A DNA stretch of 64,000 nucleotides from Chthonobacter albigriseus (GTDB lineage: Bacteria > Pseudomonadota > Alphaproteobacteria > Rhizobiales > Pleomorphomonadaceae): contig NZ_JACDIT010000001.1 of assembly GCF_013839445.1 (NCBI RefSeq), positions 1,281,935 to 1,345,934 on the forward strand. Reading direction: 5' to 3'. A program made the position numbers and the translations under genes. A model generated the notes under the pieces. The model was not told the origin of the DNA, ran no database searches, and saw only the letters and a program-made list of their open reading frames with translations. Positions 19,293 to 29,273 of the stretch are shown here, one piece after another. Every line of letters begins with the position of its first letter. The first letter of the stretch is position 1.

Positions 19293-20534
19293 TCAGCTCC
19301 GGTAATCCCCGTTGATCGCGACATACTCCTTGGTGAGGTCGCAGGTCCACACCGTCGCCTTGCCGTCCCCCAAACCGAGGTCCGCCCGCACCCGGACGTC
19401 CTGGCTCGTCATCGCCGCGGTCGCCGCGGCCTCCGAGTAGCCGGGGTCGCGGGCGCCGGCGACGGCCACCCGGACATCGCCGAACCAGATGGAAAGGAGG
19501 TCCCGGTCCGCCGGCTCGCCGGCCTTGCCGACCGCCATCACCACCCGCCCCCAGTTGGCATCCTCCCCGGCGATCGCCGTCTTGACCAGCGGCGAATTGG
19601 CGATCGAGAGCGCCACCCGCTTGGCCGAGCCGTCGGTGACGGCGCCCGTGACGGTGACCTCGACGAACTTGGTCGCCCCTTCCCCGTCCTTGACGACGAG
19701 CTGGGCGAGTTCGGTGAGGAGATCGCGCAGCGCCGCCTCGAACCCGGCGAGCCGCTCGTCGCCGACCTGGTCGACGTAGGGTGCGCCGTTGCCTGCGGCC
19801 TTGCCCGTGGCGAACAGGATCAGCGTGTCCGAGGTGGAGGTGTCGCTGTCGACCGTGATCGCGTTGAACGAGCCCTCCACGCCACGCGAGAGCATGTCCT
19901 GCAGCACCGGAGCGGCGATCGGCGCGTCGGTGAAGACGAAGGAGAGCATGGTGGCCATGTCCGGCGCGATCATGCCGGCGCCCTTGGCGATGCCGTTGAT
20001 CGTGACCGGCACCCCGCCGATCTCGACCGTGCGGGTCGCCACCTTGGGGAAGGTGTCCGTCGTCATGATGGCCTTGGCCGGCTCGATCCAGGGCGTCGGC
20101 GACAACCGCTGCGCGGTCTCGTCGAGAACGGCGCCGAACTTGCCGGCGTCGAGCGGCTCGCCGATCACGCCGGTGGAGGCCAGGAACACCTCGGACGGGG
20201 AGATGCCAAGCGCCCGGGCGACGTGGTTGGCCGAGATCTCGACGGTTTCCCGACCCTTCATGCCGGTGAAAGCGTTGGCGTTGCCGGAGTTGACCAGCAG
20301 CGCCCGCGCCTTGCCTCCCGCAAGGTTGCGCCGGCACCACTCGACCGGCGCGGACGGGCACTTGGACCGGGTAAAGACGCCGGCGACCTCGGTGCCTTCG
20401 GCCAGCTCCACCAGCAGCACGTCGGTCCGGTTCTTGTACTTGATGCCCGCCTCCGCGGTCGCGAAGCGCACGCCCTCGATGGCCGGAGCATCCGGCGTGA
20501 CCTTGGGGGCAAGCGGCGAAACAGCGTGCGACAT
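19293..20534 (-). CDS. argJ: bifunctional glutamate N-acetyltransferase / amino-acid acetyltransferase ArgJ
   Basis: Transfers acetyl from N-acetylornithine to glutamate in the cyclic arginine pathway. The 413-residue precursor self-cleaves before the nucleophile Thr195 in [27 protein letters not shown] and [14 protein letters not shown] are further family blocks. The ATG at 20534 ([12 protein letters not shown]) is preferred over ones 14 and 15 codons upstream. With argG at 23655 this makes two arginine genes in the window, not in one operon. Confidence 0.97.
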   Translation of the reverse strand: MSHAVSPLAPKVTPDAPAIEGVRFATAEAGIKYKNRTDVLLVELAEGTEVAGVFTRSKCPSAPVEWCRRNLAGGKARALLVNSGNANAFTGMKGRETVEISANHVARALGISPSEVFLASTGVIGEPLDAGKFGAVLDETAQRLSPTPWIEPAKAIMTTDTFPKVATRTVEIGGVPVTINGIAKGAGMIAPDMATMLSFVFTDAPIAAPVLQDMLSRGVEGSFNAITVDSDTSTSDTLILFATGKAAGNGAPYVDQVGDERLAGFEAALRDLLTELAQLVVKDGEGATKFVEVTVTGAVTDGSAKRVALSIANSPLVKTAIAGEDANWGRVVMAVGKAGEPADRDLLSIWFGDVRVAVAGARDPGYSEAAATAAMTSQDVRVRADLGLGDGKATVWTCDLTKEYVAINGDYRS

Positions 20535-20870
20535 GGGAGCTTTCCAGGGATCGAAACGGGAGCCCACGGTTTGCATCATGCCACCCGCCTATGCAAGGCC
20601 GCTGCTGGACGGATCGAAGGCTGGCTGCATCGACCGGCTGGCGTCGACTGTGACGGTGCCGAGGCTGCAGGCGACAGCACGCCTCCATGATTGAGCCATA
20701 TATCGATACAATTAAAATCGAATGAGGATCAAGTATATATGTGGGAAAAATTCCCATTTACTCGGGAAACGACGGCAACTTTTGAATAGATCTATTGCTG
20801 CATACGAAACGTCGCATATGGATTTGTATGACACTGTCGTTCACGCTCTCGAAACCAGGGGGAGTTTTCG
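20535..20870 (+). promoter_or_regulatory. AT-rich regulatory region upstream of the TadG-like gene
   Basis: 336 bp between divergent argJ and tadG-like genes. About 20697-20830 is strikingly AT-rich for this genome. It contains TGGGAA-AAA-TTCCCA (20742-20756), a further GGGAA at 20764-20768 that pairs with the same TTCCC, a perfect 12-bp palindrome AATAGATCTATT (20785-20796) and a TATATAT run. The nested repeats look like operators, and AT-rich upstream DNA is typical of targets of MucR/Ros or H-NS-like regulators (inference). The gene itself has a strong ribosome site, AGGGGGAG. Confidence 0.5.
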
Positions 20871-22121
20871 ATGGTCAGGGCCGCGTTGTTTCGCTTCGCG
20901 AAGAAGAAGAATGGTAATGCTCTGGTGTCGTTCAGCCTGGTGATGCCCGTCCTGCTCGGCACGGTGGGCATGGCCGTCGACGTCTCCATGTGGGTGAAGC
21001 AGCGGGACGGCCTCCAGGCTGTTGCGGACGCCGCCGCCCTGGCCGCGGCACGGACGCTGAACGGCTCCGGCTCGTCCACGGTCCTGCAGGCCGCTGCGTT
21101 GCAGGCGGCACGGGACAGCGCAACGGCAATCAGCGCCAGCGCCACGGCGGTCCCGACCGCCGACCCCGCCACCGGCAAGGTTTCGGTGGAGGTCACCGAA
21201 CCGGCCCTCATCTCCTTCGGCTCGGTGGTCGGCATCCGGCCGTTCGACCTCAAGGCCGTTGCCAAGTCCGAGGTCGGCCTCGCCAAGGCGCGGACCTGCA
21301 TCCTGGCTCTCGACGAGGACGCCAAGACGGGCGTTTCCATAACCGGCAGCGGCACCTTCAAGGCCGTCGGGTGCCGCGTCCATTCCAACGCGACGTCGGA
21401 CCAGTCGATCGTGGTCGGCGGCGACGCCGACGTGACGGTCTCCAACATGTGCGCGGCCGGCAAGACGGTGATCAACGGATCCTCGGCCACCATCGAGGGG
21501 ACCCGGCGCGACGGCTGCGGCGCCCTCGACGACCCGCTCGCCTCCACCACGCAACCGACCGACGAAAAATGCGACTACAAGGACTATCAGATCGTCAGCC
21601 AGGGCAGCGTGACACTCAATCCCGGCACCTATTGCGGCGGCCTGCGTGCTTCGGCCAAGGGCGACATCACCCTCAACCCCGGCATCTACATCATCAAGAA
21701 CGGCCCGATGAAGCTGACCGCGGACGTGACCGTGACCGGCGACAACATCGGCCTGTTCCTGACCGGCAGCAAGGCGACGGGCGAGATCTCCGGCCAGGCG
21801 GACGTCCACCTCTCCGCCTCGGACGCCGGACCCATGGCCGGCATCGTCCTCGCCTCCGATCGGGCCCAAACCGGCAACAACCTGGAAACCCGCATCAGCG
21901 GCGGCGCTTCGCTCGACCTTGCCGGCTCGGTCTACTTGCCGAAGCAGTCGCTGGTCTGGCGCGGCAACAGCCGCAGCGACGACCCGTCCCGCGTGACGCA
22001 GATCATCGCCGCCAACGTGGATATCGCCGGCACCGCGGACATCGTCTTCGAGACGATCTTCGAAAGTGAGAACTACCCGCCGATCGAGACGGTGGCCTGG
22101 ATGCCCTACCTGACGCAGTGA
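20871..22121 (+). CDS. TadE/TadG-like pilus assembly or cell-surface protein
   Basis: A 416-residue protein. Residues about 10-55 match the TadG-type N-terminus: GNALVSFSLVMPVLLGTVGMAVDVSMWVKQRDGLQAVADAAALAAA, a pseudopilin-like membrane helix then an amphipathic Ala-rich helix. The large exported remainder is rich in Gly, Thr, Ser and Asp with many short repeats suggesting beta structure (SVTLNPGTYCGG, DITLNPGIYIIK). Several cysteines are spread along it. It probably acts at the cell surface with Flp pili, but no tad export genes adjoin it. Confidence 0.8.
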   Translation: MVRAALFRFAKKKNGNALVSFSLVMPVLLGTVGMAVDVSMWVKQRDGLQAVADAAALAAARTLNGSGSSTVLQAAALQAARDSATAISASATAVPTADPATGKVSVEVTEPALISFGSVVGIRPFDLKAVAKSEVGLAKARTCILALDEDAKTGVSITGSGTFKAVGCRVHSNATSDQSIVVGGDADVTVSNMCAAGKTVINGSSATIEGTRRDGCGALDDPLASTTQPTDEKCDYKDYQIVSQGSVTLNPGTYCGGLRASAKGDITLNPGIYIIKNGPMKLTADVTVTGDNIGLFLTGSKATGEISGQADVHLSASDAGPMAGIVLASDRAQTGNNLETRISGGASLDLAGSVYLPKQSLVWRGNSRSDDPSRVTQIIAANVDIAGTADIVFETIFESENYPPIETVAWMPYLTQ

Positions 22122-22131
22122 CGACCGGCGC

Positions 22132-22500
22132 TCAGGCGCCGCCGTCCTCGGCGAGGGCCTTGCGCGCCGCCTCCCGGTGCCGGTCGTGGATATGCGAGCG
22201 CACCATGGCGATCGCCGCGGCGAGCACGGTGACGTCGTCGCCGAAGCCGAGCCCGAGGATGAAGTCGGGCACGATATCGAAGGGCACGACGAAATAGGCG
22301 AGCGCGGCAAGCAGGGTGCCGCGCACCTTGACCGGGGTCTTCGGATCCATCGCGCAATAGTAGGCGGCGACCACCTCGTCCATGAACGGCACCGATCGCG
22401 CCGCCTTCTTGGCCACGCGCCAGAAATCGCGCCGGACCCGGCGTTCGCGGGTGCCTTCCGGGCCGATGATCTCCGGATCGTCGTAGTGCCGCGTCGCCAT
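22132..22500 (-). CDS. YkvA family protein (DUF1232)
   Basis: A 122-residue protein with the DUF1232 core: AAYYCAMDPKTPVKVRGTLLAALAYFVVPFDIVPDFILGLGFGDD, which includes one hydrophobic helix and the conserved P-x-D-x-x-PD signature. The family is widespread and of unknown function; members are small membrane-associated proteins. It starts with ATG at 22500 and is divergent from the PAP2 phosphatase, 139 bp apart. It converges on the TadG-like gene with 10 bases between. Confidence 0.87.
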   Translation of the reverse strand: MATRHYDDPEIIGPEGTRERRVRRDFWRVAKKAARSVPFMDEVVAAYYCAMDPKTPVKVRGTLLAALAYFVVPFDIVPDFILGLGFGDDVTVLAAAIAMVRSHIHDRHREAARKALAEDGGA

Positions 22501-22639
22501 CCCGTCCGTCCTTCCCGTTCACAAGACCTGCCGACGTCCAACATGGGTCGCCGTCCGCCGCCCCGCAAGGTGTGTTCCGGCTTGGCGGCAGCGCAGGCTG
22601 CCGCTACATCAGCGGCTCGGCGGACGAAAGGGCGACGGC

Positions 22640-23509
22640 GTGACGGACCACAAGGCGGACGGCGGCAACGGGAACCCGGCGGCGAACGGACGCCGGCGCG
22701 CGCGCCTCGCCGCGGCCGCCAGGCGCCGCCCGGTCCGCACTCTGCTCGCCGGCACGGCCGGTCTCAGCCTCGTCCTCTTTCTCTTCCCGGGCGTCGACCT
22801 CTGGATCACCGGCCTCTTCCACGGCGGGCCGGGCCAGCCCCAGTTTCCAGCCGCCGAGATCGCCTTCCTGAAGGACCTTCGCGCGCTCGGCACGGAGACG
22901 ATGCGCCTCCTGGTGATCGCCGTGCTGGTCTCGCTGATCGGCCCCTTCCTCTTCTCCGGCCAGCGCGTGCTGTTCAAGCCGCGCGCCGCGGTGTTCCTGG
23001 CGATGGGACTGGTGCTGGGACCCGGACTGCTGGTCAACGTGCTCCTGAAGGGCTTCTGGGGCCGCGCCAGGCCCGTCCAGGTCATCGACTTCGGCGGGGA
23101 CCATCCGTTCTCCGCGCCCTGGGTGATCGCCGGCAACTGCGACTGGAACTGCTCCTTCGTCTCCGGCGAGGCGTCCTCGTCCATGTTCCTGGTCGCCCTC
23201 GCCCTCGTCGGCCCGCGCGCCTGGCGCACGGCCGTGGCGACGGCCGCGGTGGTCTTTTCGATCGTGATGTCGCTCAACCGCATCGCCTTCGGCGGGCACT
23301 TCTTCTCCGACGTGGTGCTGGCCTGGGCGCTGACCCTCCTCGTCATCCTCATCGCCCACCGGATCGTCTACGCCCCGTCGAGCCCCTTCACCGACGAGCG
23401 GATCGCAGGCGCCCTGGGCGCGGCAGGAGACCGCACGCGCCGGATTCTGGTCGGATTCGCCGGCCGCGCCGCGGACCGTGTGCGACGTCTCGCCGGCCGC
23501 TTCCGCTAA
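22640..23509 (+). CDS. PAP2 family phosphatase
   Basis: A 289-residue integral membrane phosphatase with about six hydrophobic segments, probably acting on a lipid or undecaprenyl phosphate. The three PAP2 motifs are recognisable: K137 to R144-P145 (KGFWGRARP), S175-G-E-A-S, and R214 with H220 and D224 (NRIAFGGHFFSDV). The usual PSGH second motif reads VSGE, losing its histidine. The start is GTG at 22640 after AAAGGG. The basic N-terminal 30 residues are cytoplasmic. The substrate cannot be read from sequence. Confidence 0.85.
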   Translation: MTDHKADGGNGNPAANGRRRARLAAAARRRPVRTLLAGTAGLSLVLFLFPGVDLWITGLFHGGPGQPQFPAAEIAFLKDLRALGTETMRLLVIAVLVSLIGPFLFSGQRVLFKPRAAVFLAMGLVLGPGLLVNVLLKGFWGRARPVQVIDFGGDHPFSAPWVIAGNCDWNCSFVSGEASSSMFLVALALVGPRAWRTAVATAAVVFSIVMSLNRIAFGGHFFSDVVLAWALTLLVILIAHRIVYAPSSPFTDERIAGALGAAGDRTRRILVGFAGRAADRVRRLAGRFR

Positions 23510-23654
23510 GCGGTTTTCCGGGTCCGATCGGCCTTGCGCCGGAAGGCTATCCGGTTAAAGTGCGCGCCGATCCGGCCGGGCCGCGCCCCGGTCAACTCCC
23601 GAGACCCCAGACCAGAGCGGAAGCCGCCGCTGCGCGGTTCCAATCGGAGATCCC

Positions 23655-24872
<1,218 letters not shown>

Positions 24873-25033
24873 CTGACCGTCGGCGGAGCGCGTTCGCTGG
24901 GCCGGCTCGCATCCCCAGCAACCGGATCCGTCAAGGTTCGTTGGCTGTTCATTCGGTTGACGTGCATTCGCCAAAGCAGGTTCACCGACGATCCGTAGTT
25001 TCCCCGTCTCGGACAGAAACGGGGAGACCGACA

Positions 25034-26614
25034 ATGACCATCCGCATCCAGAACGAGATAACGCGTCGCGGCCTGCTGCGCGGCGCCGCGACCGGCACGC
25101 TCGCCCTCGCTGGCACGCTCGCCATGCCGGCCTACGTGCGAGCCCAGTCCCGACCGATCATCACCCACGGCCTGCAGTCGGGCGACATCGGCGCAACGCA
25201 CGGGGTCATGTGGGCGCGCGCCGACCGCCCGTCCAAGGCCATCATCGAATGGTCGACCACGGAAAGCTTCGCCGATGCCCGTCGCCTGCCCGCGCTCGAC
25301 GCCCTTCCGGAGACCGACTACGCCGTGAAGATCCTCGCCGAGGGCCTGCCGGCCGATCAGCAGGTCTTCTGGCGCGTCCAGTTCCACGATCTCGCCGACA
25401 TCAATGCGGTGTCCGAGCCGATGACCGCGTCGTTTCGGACCGCGCCGACGGAAAAGCGCGAGGTCAGCTTCGTCTGGTCCGGCGACACGGCCGGCCAGGG
25501 CTGGGGCATCGACGAAGACCGCGGCGGCATGACGATCTACGCGACCATGCTGAAGCACCGCCCCGACTTCTTCATCCACTCCGGCGACACCGTCTACGCC
25601 GACGGCCCGATGAAGGAGACCGTCGACCTGAAGGACGGCACGGTCTGGAAGAACGTGATGATCGAGGAGAAGGCGGAGGTCGCCGAGTCGCTCGCCGACT
25701 TCCGCGGCCAGTACAAGTACAACATGATGGACAGGAACGTGCAGGCGTTCAACGCGGCCGTGCCGATGCTCGCCCAGTGGGACGACCACGAAGTCACCAA
25801 CAACTGGTCGCCGTCCAAGACGCTCGACGAGCGCTATGGCGAGAAGTCGGTCTACGTACTCGCCGCCCGCGCCGCCCGCGCCTTCCACGAGATGATGCCC
25901 ACCGCCACCAGCCTTTCGGAGCCGCAGCGCATCTACCGGAAGGTGGCCTACGGCCCGCTGCTCGACGTCTTCTTCATCGATATGCGGACCTATCGCGCCG
26001 CCAACTCGGACAACACCCAGCCGCAGGAAGGCGCGGAGACGGTGTTCCTCGGCGCCGATCAGCGCGCCTGGCTCAAGCAGGAGCTCAAGGCTTCTCGCGC
26101 GACCTGGAAGGTCATCGCGGCCGACATGCCGCTCGGCCTGATCGTTTGGGACGACGGCAAGAACAAGAAGGGTTCCGAGGCGATCGCCAATGCGGACAAC
26201 GGGCCGGCAGCGGGTCGCGAACTCGAGTTCGCCGATCTCCTGAAGTTCATCAAGGATGAGCGGATCCTCAACACCGTCTGGCTGACGGCGGACGTGCACT
26301 ATACGGCCGCTCACTACTACAGCCCGGAGAAGGCGGCCTTCCAGGACTTCGAACCGTTCTGGGAATTCGTCTCCGGCCCGCTGCATGCCGGCACCTTCGG
26401 TCCGAACGACCTCGACATGACCTTCGGCCCCGAAGTCCGCTACGTGAAGGCGCCGACGCCCGAGCAGGGCGCCAACCTGCCGCCGTCGATGGGCCTGCAG
26501 TTCTACGGCCACGTGAGGATCGCGCCGGACAGCGAAGTGATGACGGTCACGCTGCGCGACGTCGCCGACGCGGACCTCTGGTCGATCGATCTGGAGCCGA
26601 AGCGGGCGAGCTGA
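25034..26614 (+). CDS. phoD: PhoD-type alkaline phosphatase, Tat-exported
   Basis: Periplasmic phosphodiesterase/phosphomonoesterase of the PhoD family, 526 residues, releasing phosphate from organic esters. The N-terminus has a twin-arginine signal (TRRGLLRG, residues 10-17, then a hydrophobic stretch ending AYVRAQS). Metal-site blocks are present: WSGDTAGQG, HSGDTVYADGP, WDDHEVTNNW and LTADVHYTAAHYY. The ATG at 25034 places the Tat motif correctly; the frame opens 31 codons earlier. I see no convincing PHO box upstream, although many PhoD genes are phosphate-regulated. Confidence 0.93.
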   Translation: MTIRIQNEITRRGLLRGAATGTLALAGTLAMPAYVRAQSRPIITHGLQSGDIGATHGVMWARADRPSKAIIEWSTTESFADARRLPALDALPETDYAVKILAEGLPADQQVFWRVQFHDLADINAVSEPMTASFRTAPTEKREVSFVWSGDTAGQGWGIDEDRGGMTIYATMLKHRPDFFIHSGDTVYADGPMKETVDLKDGTVWKNVMIEEKAEVAESLADFRGQYKYNMMDRNVQAFNAAVPMLAQWDDHEVTNNWSPSKTLDERYGEKSVYVLAARAARAFHEMMPTATSLSEPQRIYRKVAYGPLLDVFFIDMRTYRAANSDNTQPQEGAETVFLGADQRAWLKQELKASRATWKVIAADMPLGLIVWDDGKNKKGSEAIANADNGPAAGRELEFADLLKFIKDERILNTVWLTADVHYTAAHYYSPEKAAFQDFEPFWEFVSGPLHAGTFGPNDLDMTFGPEVRYVKAPTPEQGANLPPSMGLQFYGHVRIAPDSEVMTVTLRDVADADLWSIDLEPKRAS

Positions 26615-26640
26615 CCAGCCGCAAGGGTTCGGAATCAAGA

Positions 26641-26664
26641 AAGGGCGGGATCACTCCCGCCCTT
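26641..26664. terminator. bidirectional terminator between phoD and typA
   Basis: A 10-bp perfect stem (AAGGGCGGGA against TCCCGCCCTT) with a four-base loop lies in the 76-bp convergent gap. On the minus strand it ends in a T-rich run (CTTTCTTG), so it best terminates typA and can also stop phoD. Confidence 0.8.
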
Positions 26665-26690
26665 CGTGCATCAGGCTCGGTGAACCGCCC

Positions 26691-28520
26691 TCAGGCCGCC
26701 GCTTCCTTGGACCGCTCCGCCTTCTTGCGGTCGTTCGGGTCAAGGATGGCCTTGCGCAGGCGGATGGACTTCGGGGTCACTTCCACCAGTTCGTCGTCCT
26801 GGATCCAGGAGAGTGCGCGCTCCAGCGTCATGCGGATCGGCGGGGTGAGGCGCACGGCCTCGTCCTTGCCGGCGGCGCGGACGTTGGTGAGCTTCTTGCC
26901 CTTGAGGACGTTGACCTCGAGGTCGTTCTCGCGGGTGTGCTCGCCGACGATCATGCCCTGGTAGACCTTCCAGCCGGGCTCGATCATCATCGGACCACGG
27001 TCTTCCAGGTTCCATAGCGCATAGGCGACCGCCTCGCCCGCCTCGTTGGCGATCAGCACGCCGTTGCGGCGGCCGGCGATCTCGCCCTTGAAGGGGGCGT
27101 AGGCGTGGAACAGGCGGTTCATGATCGCGGTGCCGCGGGTGTCGGTGAGGAGCTCCGACTGGTAGCCGATCAGGCCGCGGGTCGGTGCGTAGAACACCAG
27201 CCGCTGGCGATTGCCGCCGGACGGGCGCATCTCCACCATGTCGGCGCGGCGCTCGCTCATCTTCTGCACGACGACGGAGGAGTATTCCTCGTCGACGTCG
27301 ATCACGACCTCCTCGATCGGCTCCAGCGTTTCGCCGGTGGCCTCGTCCTTCTGGTAGACCACGCGCGGACGCGACACGGCGATCTCGAAGCCCTCGCGGC
27401 GCATCGTCTCGATCAGCACCGCGAGCTGCAGTTCGCCGCGGCCGGACACGAAGTAGCTGTCCTTCTCCGAGCTTTCCTCGATCTTCAGCGCGACGTTGCC
27501 CTCGGCCTCCTTGAACAGGCGGTCGCGGATGACGCGGCTGGTGACCTTGTCGCCCTCGGTGCCGGCAAGCGGCGAATCGTTGACGATGAAGCTCATGGTG
27601 ACGGTCGGCGGGTCGATCGGCTGCGCCTTCAGGGGCTCGGTGACCTCGAGCGCGCAGAAGGTGTCGGCCACGGTGCCCTTGGTGAGACCGGCGATCGCGA
27701 CAATGTCGCCGGCTTCGCCGAGCTCGATGGCCGTCCGCTCGATGCCGCGGAAGGCGAGGATCTTGGAGATGCGGCCCTGCTCGACGAGGCTGCCGTCCTG
27801 CGCCAGGACCTTGAAGGCCTGGTTCGGCTTGACGGTTCCGGCGGTGATGCGGCCGGTGATCATGCGGCCGAGGAAGGGGTTCGCCTCCAGGAGCGTACCG
27901 ATCATCTTGAAGGGCGCGCCCTCCTCCACGGTCGGCTCCGGCACGTGACGAAGCACCAAGTCGAACAGCGGCGCCATGCCCTGGTCCTGCGGACCCTCCG
28001 GGCTTTCGGCGAACCAGCCGTTGCGGCCGGAACCGTAGAGGATCGGGAAGTCGAGCTGGTCGTCGTTCGCGTCGAGGTTGGCGAAGAGATCGAAGACCTC
28101 GTTGATCACCTCCTGCGCGCGGGCGTCGGAGCGATCGACCTTGTTGATCACCACGATCGGGCGGAGGCCGACCTTGAGCGCCTTGCCGACCACGAACTTG
28201 GTCTGCGGCATCGGGCCTTCGGCCGCGTCGACCAGAACGATCGCGCCGTCCACCATGTTGAGGATGCGCTCCACCTCGCCGCCGAAGTCGGCGTGGCCCG
28301 GGGTGTCGACGATGTTGATGCGCGTGTCCTTCCAGACCACCGAGGTGGCCTTGGCGAGGATGGTGATGCCGCGCTCCTTCTCAAGGTCGTTGCTGTCCAT
28401 CACGCGTTCGGCGACGCGCTGGTTCTCCCGGTAGGAGCCGGACTGCTTGAGCAGCTCGTCCACCAGCGTGGTCTTGCCGTGGTCGACGTGCGCGATGATG
28501 GCGATGTTGCGAAGCTTCAT
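26691..28520 (-). CDS. typA: translational GTPase TypA/BipA
   Basis: Ribosome-associated GTPase of 609 residues needed for ribosome assembly and growth at low temperature or under stress. G motifs: HVDHGKTT (G1), DTPGHADFGG (G3), NKVDR (G4). EF-Tu- and EF-G-like domains and the C-terminal TypA domain follow. The ATG at 28520 gives the conserved start MKLRNIAIIAHVDHGKT; the frame extends 116 codons upstream without coding character. A promoter with a hairpin leader lies immediately upstream. Confidence 0.97.
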   Translation of the reverse strand: MKLRNIAIIAHVDHGKTTLVDELLKQSGSYRENQRVAERVMDSNDLEKERGITILAKATSVVWKDTRINIVDTPGHADFGGEVERILNMVDGAIVLVDAAEGPMPQTKFVVGKALKVGLRPIVVINKVDRSDARAQEVINEVFDLFANLDANDDQLDFPILYGSGRNGWFAESPEGPQDQGMAPLFDLVLRHVPEPTVEEGAPFKMIGTLLEANPFLGRMITGRITAGTVKPNQAFKVLAQDGSLVEQGRISKILAFRGIERTAIELGEAGDIVAIAGLTKGTVADTFCALEVTEPLKAQPIDPPTVTMSFIVNDSPLAGTEGDKVTSRVIRDRLFKEAEGNVALKIEESSEKDSYFVSGRGELQLAVLIETMRREGFEIAVSRPRVVYQKDEATGETLEPIEEVVIDVDEEYSSVVVQKMSERRADMVEMRPSGGNRQRLVFYAPTRGLIGYQSELLTDTRGTAIMNRLFHAYAPFKGEIAGRRNGVLIANEAGEAVAYALWNLEDRGPMMIEPGWKVYQGMIVGEHTRENDLEVNVLKGKKLTNVRAAGKDEAVRLTPPIRMTLERALSWIQDDELVEVTPKSIRLRKAILDPNDRKKAERSKEAAA

Positions 28521-28541
28521 GACGGTTCCGGAAAAATGGGC

Positions 28542-28611
28542 GACGGCCCGGGAGTGCGTCACCGGGCCGTCCTGTTGCGCCGCACTATACGAATCTTCGT
28601 GACGGGAGCAA
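28542..28611 (-). promoter_or_regulatory. typA promoter and terminator-like leader hairpin
   Basis: On the minus strand TTGCTC (28611-28606) is followed after 16 bases by TATAGT (28589-28584), predicting a start near 28577. Almost at once comes a 10-bp perfect hairpin (GACGGCCCGG against CCGGGCCGTC, 28571-28542), then GCCCATTTTT. The hairpin plus T-run sits inside the approximately 57-base typA leader, so it looks like an attenuator or 5-prime stabiliser, not the end of an upstream transcript. Confidence 0.5.
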
Positions 28612-28696
28612 GAAAATTGGAATGAAAGGTAGGAAAAGAGCCCCGTCGCGGTAAAGAGGATCGCCGCGGCGGTCGATTTTCCAAGACCTTGAGGGC

Positions 28697-28719
28697 TCCT
28701 GCGCAAGATTTGCGCAGGA
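28697..28719. repeat. perfect 10-bp inverted repeat with three-base loop after rirA
   Basis: TCCTGCGCAA and TTGCGCAGGA are separated by GAT, 18 bases past the rirA stop. No T-run follows on either strand. It could be the 3-prime end structure of the rirA mRNA or a protein-binding palindrome upstream of typA. Confidence 0.55.
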
Positions 28720-28737
28720 CGTCGGGCACGACCGGCC

Positions 28738-29202
28738 TCAGGCCGCACCGGCCGCAGGGCGTCCGTAACCGTCGATGCCGAGCAGGAAGCGCAGATCCGG
28801 CCGGTCCTTCGCAACGTCGGCGATGGTGTAGCTGTCGAGCACCTGGAAGAACGCGCCGAGTGCCTCACGCAGGATGCGATTGTACTCGCAGCTCTGCGTC
28901 AGCGGACAGTCGTGGCCGTTCTCGTCGAAGCAGTCGGCGAGGATGAAGGTCTCCTCCGCCGCCCGCACCACCGCGCCGACGGTAATGTCCTCCGCCGGCT
29001 TGGCGAGCTTCAGGCCGCCGTGACGGCCGCGCAGCGTCTGCACGAAGCCGTTGTCCACCAGCACCTTCAGGATCTTGAACAGGTGCGTCTCCGACATGTC
29101 GAAGCTGGACGCGATGTCCGCCACCCGGCTCGGCACGTCCGGATTGGCCGCGCAGTAGAGCAGGATGCGGATCGAGTAGTTGGTCGCTTGGGTCAGGCGC
29201 AT
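28738..29202 (-). CDS. rirA: Rrf2 family iron-responsive regulator RirA
   Basis: A 154-residue Rrf2-type repressor. The N-terminal winged helix is MRLTQATNYSIRILLYCAAN through RGRHGGLKLAKP. Three cysteines, Cys91, Cys99 and Cys105, occupy exactly the positions that hold the Fe-S cluster in rhizobial RirA, and the tail (FFQVLDSYTIADVAKDRPDLRFLLGI) also fits RirA better than IscR or NsrR. RirA represses iron-uptake genes when iron is plentiful. No iron-uptake gene lies in the window, so its targets are elsewhere. Confidence 0.88.
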   Translation of the reverse strand: MRLTQATNYSIRILLYCAANPDVPSRVADIASSFDMSETHLFKILKVLVDNGFVQTLRGRHGGLKLAKPAEDITVGAVVRAAEETFILADCFDENGHDCPLTQSCEYNRILREALGAFFQVLDSYTIADVAKDRPDLRFLLGIDGYGRPAAGAA

Positions 29203-29273
29203 GACCGACAGATAGGATTAGTTGAGCGGCAAGGTCAAGGTTGGACCCGTTCCAAACTGGCACCGGACCACCG

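Noticed and set aside
24940-25033. Possible PHO box upstream of phoD (CTGTTCA and GTTGACG at 11-bp spacing)
   Set aside because: Both half-sites deviate at several positions from CTGTCAY and no third repeat follows.
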